From the NCBI RefSeq assembly GCF_000381925.1, contig NZ_KB907307.1, positions 1,612,001 to 1,676,000 on the forward strand: a stretch of 64,000 nucleotides of DNA, given 5' to 3'. This DNA comes from Nocardia sp. BMG111209 (GTDB lineage: Bacteria > Actinomycetota > Actinomycetes > Mycobacteriales > Mycobacteriaceae). The notes beneath the pieces are model-generated. The model was not told where the DNA came from. It was given only the letters and a program-made list of their open reading frames with translations, and did not search any database. A program made the translations under genes and the position numbers. Numbering within the stretch: position 1 is the first letter of the stretch; each line of letters starts with the position of its first letter. Below are positions 57,528-64,000 of the stretch, piece by piece.

Positions 57528-58616
57528 TCACAGGTACGGCGTCACATGTGGGACAGCCTCGACGGGGTGACCGGCCTGGATGGGGGCGCCGATCGCGGTC
57601 AGCCGCCAGCTGTTGCCGTCGCGGTCGACCTTGGCCACCACCATGCCGGTGTGCGAGCCGCCGGCGCGCAGGTTGCCGCGGGCGAGTTCGACGTTGGTGC
57701 CGCCGTCGACGAGCCGCCAGTAGGCGTTGCGGACCCGTTCGAAGGTGTGCCCGGCGTAGGAGCTGACCACGAACACCACGCTGGAGATCTGCTGCGGCAG
57801 TCGCGCCAGGTCCACGCTGATGACCTCGTCGTCGCCGCGGCCCTCGCCGGTGAGGTTGTCGCCGGAGTGGCGCACCGATCCGTCGCGGGACGAGAGTTGC
57901 TGGTAGAAGGCGACATCGACGAGGTTCTGGCCGATGAACAGCAGCGCCGACGCGTCGAGGTCGATCTCCAGGTCGCGCAGGCCACGCGGGCCGTGGACCC
58001 GCATCGGGTCCCAGCCCAGCGCCATCTTGACCATCGCCAGGTCGCCCTTGCGCATGTCGCGCAGTGAGACCTGCTGGCCGGGGTCGAGGACCGCGGGGCC
58101 ACGGTAGCCGTACTCCTCGACGGGGCCGCCGACGGTGACGCCGTGCGCCTTGACCATCTCGGCGAATCCGGCGGGGTAGCCGTAACCCTGTACGCGCACT
58201 TGCCAGCCGCCGCCGACGCGGTCCAGATCGAAGGCGATGACGGTGGATTCGGCGCCGAGACCGTCGATCACGTACTCGTACACCGGATTCTGCGCGCTGT
58301 CCTCGATGCGGACCTGCGGGGGCGGGTAATCGCCGAAGTGGCCCTGCGGATCTCCCAGCGACAGCACGACGCGGACGTGCTCGACGGTGGCGGGCAGTGC
58401 GCGCAGCCCGATCTGCAGCCCGGCCTGTCCGGAGGACAGCTGCACGCCGGGACCGGTGGGCTGGTTGTAGAAGACGAGGTCGCCCATGGTGTTCACGCGC
58501 CCGTCCGAGTTCAGCAGTAACGCCGACACATCCACGGGCTCGCTGTGCCGGACGGACACCGTGATGTCGTCGACGGCGAGGCGGTCCACTTGTCCCTTGG
58601 TCAGTTGAGCGGCCAC
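57528..58616 (-). CDS. Double TerD-domain stress protein
   Basis: A 362-residue protein with two TerD (tellurium-resistance/stress) domains. Domain 1 (residues 1-165): VDVSALLLNSDGRVNTMGDLV, FYNQPTGPGVQLSSGQAGLQ. Domain 2 (about 190-360): LEIDLDASALLFIGQNLVDV, GEGRGDDEVISVDLARLP, SSVVFVVSSYAGHTFERVRN. Asp-rich Ca-binding sites are visible in both. The GTG at 58616 is chosen as TACAGT lies 6 nt upstream (leaderless); ATG at 58646 is the alternative. Role: envelope or metal stress. Confidence 0.9.
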   Translation of the reverse strand: MAAQLTKGQVDRLAVDDITVSVRHSEPVDVSALLLNSDGRVNTMGDLVFYNQPTGPGVQLSSGQAGLQIGLRALPATVEHVRVVLSLGDPQGHFGDYPPPQVRIEDSAQNPVYEYVIDGLGAESTVIAFDLDRVGGGWQVRVQGYGYPAGFAEMVKAHGVTVGGPVEEYGYRGPAVLDPGQQVSLRDMRKGDLAMVKMALGWDPMRVHGPRGLRDLEIDLDASALLFIGQNLVDVAFYQQLSSRDGSVRHSGDNLTGEGRGDDEVISVDLARLPQQISSVVFVVSSYAGHTFERVRNAYWRLVDGGTNVELARGNLRAGGSHTGMVVAKVDRDGNSWRLTAIGAPIQAGHPVEAVPHVTPYL

Positions 58617-58801
58617 CTGTCCACTGTACGTGGGCGGTGGCGACATGGCGGGCAGGAACCGCGGGTGGTGCCGCCGTGATCGACCCGCCAGGAGTTCGCC
58701 GCCGTGCGGCCGGGTGCGCGCGTGCCGGGTACCGTGGCAGGGTCCGTCCGGTCCGTGCGGCATGCGCGGCGACCGGGGCATCCGACGGAAGGGGTTTCGC
58801 G

Positions 58802-59347
58802 GTGGGCCGAGTGGGGTCACGGCAGGGCCGGTGGCCGGTGCCCGGCCGCCGTGCCGGGGGGCCGGTGGCGCTGCTGCTGGTGCTGGTCGTGGCGAGCGGC
58901 TGTGGCGCCGCGGACGAGTCGACGCCGGTGGCGGTGGGCCCGGCGCCGTCGGCGGCGAGCGCGGTTCCGGTTGCGCCGCAACCGGTTTCGGCGGCGCCGA
59001 TCGCGGCGCAGCCGACGGATCAGTTCGCGGGGCAGCCGCTGATCGAGCGCACCGAATGGACCGACGATCCCGACGGCCGCCGCCTGCGCGTGTATCCGAG
59101 CACCGCCGGTCGCGGCGACTGGTTCGCGCCCGCGCTGGACCGCGCCTGGGGTGAGGTGCTCGACCGGTCCCCCGATGCCGACAGTCCCGGCATGTACGAC
59201 CAGTTCAAATGTCATTGGCAGTGGGCGCGGCTGGTCGCTCCGGCGAAGCCGAGCTGGAATCTGGAGCCGTGGCGGCCCGCGTTCGGTTACGAGGCCACCG
59301 TCGCCGCCGGTTGCAATCCCGGCGGCCCCGACCCCGCGGGCAACTGA
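58802..59347 (+). CDS. DUF2599-like lipoprotein
   Basis: A 181-residue secreted lipoprotein: hydrophobic core VALLLVLVVASGC with Cys near residue 30, an Ala/Pro-rich linker, then a C-terminal domain with ERTEWTDDPDGRRLRVYPST, WFAPALDRAWGEVLD and KPSWNLEPWRPAFGYEATV, ending with a Cys at NPGGPDP. This matches DUF2599, known in mycobacteria and Nocardia. GTG start with GGAAGGGG 7 nt upstream. Function unknown. Confidence 0.82.
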   Translation: MGRVGSRQGRWPVPGRRAGGPVALLLVLVVASGCGAADESTPVAVGPAPSAASAVPVAPQPVSAAPIAAQPTDQFAGQPLIERTEWTDDPDGRRLRVYPSTAGRGDWFAPALDRAWGEVLDRSPDADSPGMYDQFKCHWQWARLVAPAKPSWNLEPWRPAFGYEATVAAGCNPGGPDPAGN

Positions 59348-59374
59348 GGGCGCGACGGTGCCGGCCCGCGGCGG

Positions 59375-60457
59375 TCAGCGGGTGGTGGGTGGTCCGGCGA
59401 GCAGTTCGCCGGGGGTGTCGGTTTCGGGGAGCAGCAGGGCCGCGAGCAGCCAGGCCAGGGCGGCGGTGACCAGCGGCGCGCCGGTCCACACGCTGAGGGT
59501 GTCCGGTACCCGTCCGGCGGCGGCGGATGCGACGCCGATGTACAGCGACCAGGTGAAAAAGGCTGCGCCGGCGGCGAATCCGCGGTAGGCGACGGGCCGG
59601 GCGGCGCACGGGTCCAGGCACAGCGCGAGCAGGTCGACCACCACGGCGGCGATCAGCAGCGCGACCAGGACGCTGAGGTTGCCGCCGCCCGCGCCGGCGG
59701 CGGAGACGGCCACCGGCGGCAGCATCGTCAGTGTCGCGGCGCCGAACGGGATGCGCCAGCGGCGGGCCAGGTACAGCAGCGGCAGCAGCAGGACCACGGC
59801 GCTGATGGCCATCGCGGCGGCCAGGCCGCGCACCTGCGGGCCGTCGGGCTGGGACAGCAGGTCCACGATGGTGGCGGCGGGATAGGTGGCGGCGTTCGCG
59901 TAGCCGAGACACAGCAGGACCAGCGCGGCGGCGGTGCCGGCGGCCAGCATCGCGGGCCACAGGTGCCGCAGCGGTACCGGCCCGCCGGTGGCGGTGCGGG
60001 CGGCCGCGGATCGGACCGGGGTGGTCACGATGACGAAGGTCGCGGTCACCAGTGCGACGTGGCCGGGTTCGAACAGGGCGGCCGGTCCGGTTTCGGCGCC
60101 GAACCGGCTGTGCCACAGCACTTCCGCGGCCAGGCACACCGGGATCACCGGCAGTGCGGCCAGGGCGCCGCGGTATCCGGCGGGGATCGCGGTGGCCGCG
60201 GGCCGTCCGGCGCGGCGCCGGGCGCCGGCCACGCCGGCCAGCCACAGCGCGACGAGGACGTAGGCGGCGCCGAGCAGCACCTGCCACGGCAGGCCCCACG
60301 GGCCCGGTGCGGGATGTGGCCGGTTCCAGCCGGCCAGGGCGGCGACCGGTCCCGCGGTGACGACGGCGGTCACCGCGTCGACCGCGGTGACGGTGCAGGG
60401 GCCGCGCCGGTCCGGCGCCGCCGCACCGGCCGCGGCCGGGCGGCGGGAACTGTTCAT
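59375..60457 (-). CDS. Polytopic membrane protein, family unknown
   Basis: A 360-residue protein with about nine membrane helices, e.g. QVLLGAAYVLVALWLAGVAG, GALAALPVIPVCLAAEVLW, PAMLAAGTAAALVLLCLGY, LAAAMAISAVVLLLPLLYLA and LVALLIAAVVVDLLALCLD. It has three Pro-rich loops and no clear transporter motif. Leaderless: TACGGT lies 7 nt before ATG. It is divergent from the PLP-enzyme operon at 60746 with 288 bp between, which also contains a GCCGATTTCCGCG direct repeat (60570 and 60590). Function not recognised. Confidence 0.75.
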   Translation of the reverse strand: MNSSRRPAAAGAAAPDRRGPCTVTAVDAVTAVVTAGPVAALAGWNRPHPAPGPWGLPWQVLLGAAYVLVALWLAGVAGARRRAGRPAATAIPAGYRGALAALPVIPVCLAAEVLWHSRFGAETGPAALFEPGHVALVTATFVIVTTPVRSAAARTATGGPVPLRHLWPAMLAAGTAAALVLLCLGYANAATYPAATIVDLLSQPDGPQVRGLAAAMAISAVVLLLPLLYLARRWRIPFGAATLTMLPPVAVSAAGAGGGNLSVLVALLIAAVVVDLLALCLDPCAARPVAYRGFAAGAAFFTWSLYIGVASAAAGRVPDTLSVWTGAPLVTAALAWLLAALLLPETDTPGELLAGPPTTR

Positions 60458-60745
60458 CGGCGACACCGTACCGACTGGGCGCCTGGTCCGCACCCCTGCC
60501 GGGGGTGTCGATCGCGGCGCAGGGACGCCATCGCGGCGCGGGCGGGCCGCGGGGATCGCCGGTCGCACAGCCGATTTCCGCGCGGCGGCGCCGATTTCCG
60601 CGAGTGTCGCGCCGCGACCTGGCCGGACGCTCCGGCTTTCGACACGCCGACGGTGAAACCTGTTGCCCGCGAATAGCTTCGAACGTCGCGGCAAAAGTGC
60701 GTATCGTTGTCGGTGTCGAGCGCACGACCCGGAGGGAGCGTCGCG

Positions 60746-62029
60746 ATGCGGTCACCTGCGCCTTGTCCGCCTTCGGTACGGCCGGCGGCGGTGGGCCCGG
60801 CGGCGTGGCGGGCGTTGTTCCCGGCGCTCGCCGAGGCCGGCGAGGTGTATCTCGACAGCGCGGCCACCACACAGAAGCCGTTGCCGGTGATCGAGGCGAT
60901 CGACCGGTATCACCGCCACCACACCGCCAACGCCGGTCGCGGCACGTATCCGTGGGCCACCGGCTGGACCCGTGAGCTGGCGCGGGTGCGCGAACGCACG
61001 GCCGATTTCCTCGGTGCGAGCGCCGAGGAAATCGTGTTCACCGCCGGTGCGACGGCCGGGCTCAACGCGGTGGCCCTGTCGTGGGGGCTGGCCGCGCTCG
61101 ACGACGGTGACGAGATCCTGTACAGCCCCCGTGATCACGCCTCGGCGGTGTATCCGTGGCGGCAGTTGCAGGCGACGCTGGCCCGGTTCGGGCGGCGGCT
61201 GCGGCTGGTCCCGTACCGGGTCACCGCGTACGGCGAGGCCGACACCGCCGACATCCTCGCGAAGGTCACCGGCCGTACCCGGTTGATCGCGGTCACGCAT
61301 CTGCATCACGTGTTCGGGGCGCTGACCACGCTGGAGGAGCTGCGGGGGCGGCTGGATCCGCGGGTGCTGCTGTGTTTCGACTGTAGTCAGAGCGGCGGGC
61401 ACCTGCCGGTGGACGTGGGCGAACTCGGCGCGGATTTCGCGGTGCTGGCGGCGCACAAGATGTTCGGCGCGCCCGGCACCGGGGTGCTGTACTGCCGCCG
61501 CCGGGTGCACGATCAGCTCACCGCATTCCTGCCCGGCGGCAATTCGGGTGTGACGGTGGACGATTCGGGTCTGCGGCCCGCGGCGATGCCGGAGCGGATG
61601 GAGGGCGGCACACCCAACATCCCGGGCATTCTCGCGCTCGGCGCGGCGCTGGACGTGCTCGACGACATCGGCCGTGCGGCGGTCGCGGAACACAACCGGG
61701 TGCTGACCCGGCAGCTGATCGAGGGCCTGCGCCCGCTGCCCGGGGTGGAGTTGCTGCCCGGCCCGGCGCACGCGGCGTGCGAGACCGGGTACGGGATCGT
61801 GTCGTTCACCCTCGCCGGGATCGCGGCGGCCGATCTGGGTTTCGTCCTGGCCGAACTGGGTTTCCTGGTCCGCACCGGCGCGCACTGCGTCCCGGATCAC
61901 GGTGGGGCCGACGACGATTCGGTGCGGGTCAGTACCCACGTGTACACCGGCGCCGACGATGTCGACCGGTTCGTCCGGTGTGTCGCCACCCTCGCCACCG
62001 AACTGGCGACGACAAGGGAGGTCCGATGA
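60746..62029 (+). CDS. Class V PLP-dependent aminotransferase (SufS/cysteine desulfurase-like)
   Basis: A 427-residue PLP enzyme. VYLDSAATTQKPLPVIEAID opens the fold; ENTRY motif THLHHVFGALTTLEELRG; PLP Lys238 in VLAAHKMFGAPGTGVLYC; and the late Cys381 in RTGAHCVPDHGG occupies the place of the SufS active-site Cys (usual GHHC). GGAGGGA precedes ATG. The stop overlaps the next start (ATGA, 62026-62029). No SufBCD or scaffold gene is near, so it is likely a specialised desulfurase or lyase, not housekeeping Fe-S. Confidence 0.9.
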   Translation: MRSPAPCPPSVRPAAVGPAAWRALFPALAEAGEVYLDSAATTQKPLPVIEAIDRYHRHHTANAGRGTYPWATGWTRELARVRERTADFLGASAEEIVFTAGATAGLNAVALSWGLAALDDGDEILYSPRDHASAVYPWRQLQATLARFGRRLRLVPYRVTAYGEADTADILAKVTGRTRLIAVTHLHHVFGALTTLEELRGRLDPRVLLCFDCSQSGGHLPVDVGELGADFAVLAAHKMFGAPGTGVLYCRRRVHDQLTAFLPGGNSGVTVDDSGLRPAAMPERMEGGTPNIPGILALGAALDVLDDIGRAAVAEHNRVLTRQLIEGLRPLPGVELLPGPAHAACETGYGIVSFTLAGIAAADLGFVLAELGFLVRTGAHCVPDHGGADDDSVRVSTHVYTGADDVDRFVRCVATLATELATTREVR

Positions 62030-63351
62030 GTTCCGACCCGATGCCGCCGTACGACCGGCGTACGGCCTCCCGCATTCTCGCCGAGCTGGCCCGGCCGGGG
62101 CTGTTCGATACGGCCCGGCCGGGGTTGCTCGACACCGCGCGGGCGACCGCGGCCGCGCCGATCGCGTATACCGCGACGGCGATGCGGACCGAGCCGAACA
62201 GTCATCTCACGTTGTCGCAGCGGCTGTATCTGGAGCGGTACATGCGGCCGTGCCGGCCGGATCAGGTCACCGGCGCCACCCATCGCATCACGTGGACCGA
62301 CAGCGACGGGATCCCCAACACCGGTCACGTACGGGCCGGCGGGCTGGGCCCGATCGTCCCGATCGCGATGCGGGAAACGGTGCTGGCGCTGTGGCATTCG
62401 CTGGCCGAGGACGGTGCGCTGCATCATCGCATCGCCGGTCTCGGCGACGGCGACCGCGCGGTGCTCGAGGGCAGCACCACCGACGCGGACCCCATCGACA
62501 TCTTCCGCGTCGGTATCGAGGCCACCGGCCGTGCGCTGGCCCAGCACGCGCTGCTGTCGGGGTCCACACCGTATCGGACGCCGGCCGAATTCGCGTGCGG
62601 TCTGCGCGATTCGGGCATCTTCGCGGCGGTGGCGACGCGCTGGTACTGGGAGTTGCAGGCGTCGACCTATCGCCGCGGGATGATCCCGGTCGCCTTCGAC
62701 GTACAACCCGACCGCACGGTCCGCTACAGCGCGGAGACGGTGGCGACGCTGCGGGCGATGAAGGACGCCACGATCGCCGACGCGCACGCGGTGATGCATC
62801 GCGCCACCACCACCGAGGGCCTGTCGGTGGCCGCGGCGATCGAGAAGTACCACGACGAGCTGGATCTGATCTCCCGGCAGTACGCGTTGCTGGCGCCGGG
62901 CAGCCGCCCGGCGTGCCTGGCCGCGATGCCGCATCAGGTCGACGGGGGTCATTACACGCTGTTGCCGGTGGTGGTGGATCGGTTCGTGGAGGTGTTCACC
63001 GCGATCACCGCGACCCTGTCGGTGGCCGGTACCCCCGCCGGAACCGATTCCGGCAGCGGCGAACTCACCGTCGACGATCACCTGTTCTATGTGCCGGACA
63101 TGAACTGCAAGCATTGCGTCCGCACGATCACCGGGGTGCTGGAGTCGATGCGGATCACCGTCGGTGACATCGACCTGATCAGCAAGCGGGTGGTCGCGGA
63201 TTTCCGCAGCCCCCGCAACCGGCACCGCGCCTTCGAGGCGTTGCGCGACAGCGGATACAACCCGACGGTGCTCGCGCCGGTGGGGCCGCGCGGTCCGGGC
63301 CTGCTGCCCGGGGCGGCGGTGCGCACGCGGCTGCCGGAAACCACGCGATGA
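62026..63351 (+). CDS. Unknown protein with C-terminal heavy-metal-associated domain
   Basis: A 441-residue protein. Residues about 350-425 are an HMA (heavy-metal-associated) domain: LFYVPDMNCKHCVRTITGVL with the MxCxxC motif at about 359-364, then DIDLISKRVVADF and AFEALRDSGYNP. The first 340 residues show no family I recognise: conserved-looking parts are SHLTLSQRLYLERYMRPC, GLGPIVPIAMRETVLALWHS, FACGLRDSGIFAAVATRWYW and MPHQVDGGHYTLLPVVVDRF. It might bind a metal for, or hand sulfur to, its coupled PLP partners. Coupled by ATGA on both sides. Confidence 0.85.
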   Translation: MSSDPMPPYDRRTASRILAELARPGLFDTARPGLLDTARATAAAPIAYTATAMRTEPNSHLTLSQRLYLERYMRPCRPDQVTGATHRITWTDSDGIPNTGHVRAGGLGPIVPIAMRETVLALWHSLAEDGALHHRIAGLGDGDRAVLEGSTTDADPIDIFRVGIEATGRALAQHALLSGSTPYRTPAEFACGLRDSGIFAAVATRWYWELQASTYRRGMIPVAFDVQPDRTVRYSAETVATLRAMKDATIADAHAVMHRATTTEGLSVAAAIEKYHDELDLISRQYALLAPGSRPACLAAMPHQVDGGHYTLLPVVVDRFVEVFTAITATLSVAGTPAGTDSGSGELTVDDHLFYVPDMNCKHCVRTITGVLESMRITVGDIDLISKRVVADFRSPRNRHRAFEALRDSGYNPTVLAPVGPRGPGLLPGAAVRTRLPETTR

Positions 63352-64000
63352 CCGCGCCGCCCGCGCTGCCGGCGAAGTGGCATCCGCTGGTGCGCGGTTT
63401 CCTCGACACCCCCGGCGCGGCGCAGCGCGCGGTGCATCGGTTCGGGTCGCCGGTGCATCTGCTGTTCCCGCAGGTGTTCGCCGACAATCTGCACCGGCTG
63501 CAGCGGGTGCTCGACGCGCAGGTGCGCCGGTATCGGATCTGCTACGCGCACAAGGCGAATCGGTCGCGCGCGTTGTTGCGCACCGGCGAGTACGCGGGGA
63601 TCGCGGTGGACGCGGCGTCGCCGCAGGAGCTCGCGGCCGCGGTCGGCGCGGGATTCACCGCGGACCGGATCGAGGTGACCGGGCCGAAGGGTGAGTCGTT
63701 CCTGCGGCAGCTGGTGGGCACGGGTGTCACGATCAATGTCGACAACCTGTGGGAGCTGGATCGCATCGCGGATCTGGCGCGCGGGCACACCCGGGTGCCG
63801 GTGTTGTTGCGGGTGTCCGGATTTCCGGCGGCGGGGGTGAGCCGGTTCGGGGTGCCGCTGGCGGAGGTGGATGCGGCGCTGGCGGTGCTGGCCGAGCAGC
63901 GGCCGTGGCTGGCGTTCCGGGGTTTCTCCTTCCATCTGGATTCCGGTGAGCTCGGGGAGCGGGTGGCGGCGGTGCAGGAGTGCCTGGCGCTGGTGGAGCG
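63348..64000 (+). CDS. Y4yA/LysA-like PLP-dependent decarboxylase, cut by window end
   Basis: The first 217 residues of a fold-III PLP enzyme of the DAP/ornithine decarboxylase type. The N-terminal barrel strand HLLFPQVFADNLHRLQRVLD leads to the PLP Lys in YRICYAHKANRSRALL (about residue 69); GIAVDAASPQELAAAVGAGF and RVSGFPAAGVSRFGVPLAEV follow. It matches the Y4yA-like group. ATG overlaps the preceding TGA (ATGA, 63348-63351). The rest lies outside the window, so whether more genes belong to this operon cannot be seen. Confidence 0.85.
   Translation, partial: MTAPPALPAKWHPLVRGFLDTPGAAQRAVHRFGSPVHLLFPQVFADNLHRLQRVLDAQVRRYRICYAHKANRSRALLRTGEYAGIAVDAASPQELAAAVGAGFTADRIEVTGPKGESFLRQLVGTGVTINVDNLWELDRIADLARGHTRVPVLLRVSGFPAAGVSRFGVPLAEVDAALAVLAEQRPWLAFRGFSFHLDSGELGERVAAVQECLALVE

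Noticed and set aside
60570..60602. GCCGATTTCCGCG direct repeat as an operator
   Set aside because: Two copies 20 bp apart upstream of the PLP operon, but without symmetry; I cannot support a protein-binding role.

Overview
The window is a chromosomal segment of a high-GC, mycolic-acid-containing actinobacterium, most probably Nocardia. The evidence is the very high GC, many GTG starts and leaderless genes (a -10 box 6-8 nt before the start codon), an antigen-85-type mycolyltransferase (42476..43534), an LCP cell-wall ligase, a CGNR/ABATE regulator, ECF41/SigJ, and a very large share of transcription regulators. I see no tRNA, rRNA, CRISPR array or intact insertion sequence.

Layout. 1-10 kb: a lipoprotein, a MerR regulator, a winged-helix/membrane pair under a perfect palindrome, a VOC/TIM-barrel/TetR group divergent from an SDR, and a translationally coupled MarR/isochorismatase/PEBP/isochorismatase operon. 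10-16 kb: PadR-DUF1048-ABC exporter operon, a flavin monooxygenase with its divergent TetR, and an NmrA-like/hemerythrin pair. 16.5-21.8 kb: a catabolic operon (FadR-type GntR, NMT1/SsuA-type ABC importer, creatininase-family and acetamidase-family amidohydrolases). 21.8-30.7 kb: SDR enzymes facing TetR/MarR regulators across well-formed operators, a HugZ-like protein, a small secreted protein, and LysR divergent from an EamA exporter that is coupled to a SMI1/KNR4 protein. 31-37.6 kb: an orphan tyrosine recombinase, an amidase, an alpha/beta hydrolase, and a coupled small-membrane-protein/sigma-factor/pentapeptide-repeat operon. 37.7-45.6 kb: CGNR regulator divergent from an MFS transporter coupled to an alditol oxidase, a secreted GH1 enzyme, the mycolyltransferase and a GT39-type glycosyltransferase. 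45.7-53.8 kb: an ECF41 unit with its own recognisable promoter, a LexA paralogue, an LCP protein, a stand-alone ATP-dependent DNA ligase, and a methyltransferase/DUF2218/membrane-protein operon. 53.8-60.5 kb: a 13-bp tandem repeat, a second secreted GH1 paralogue, a delta-60 repeat propeller protein, a degenerate HAD/FkbH-like protein next to a double-TerD protein, a DUF2599-like lipoprotein and a membrane protein. 60.7 kb to the end: a coupled three-gene operon (SufS-like class V PLP enzyme, an unknown protein ending in a heavy-metal-associated domain, and a Y4yA/LysA-like PLP enzyme), cut by the window edge.

How the parts work together. Most genes form small self-regulated stress or detoxification units: a regulator, its operator, and one to three oxidoreductases, hydrolases or transporters. 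Overlapping stop/start codons (ATGA or GTGA) mark true operons in many places. The least explained unit is the terminal PLP/HMA/PLP operon; the next most interesting are the sigma/pentapeptide operon, the importer plus amidohydrolase operon, and the HAD pseudo-enzyme beside the TerD protein.
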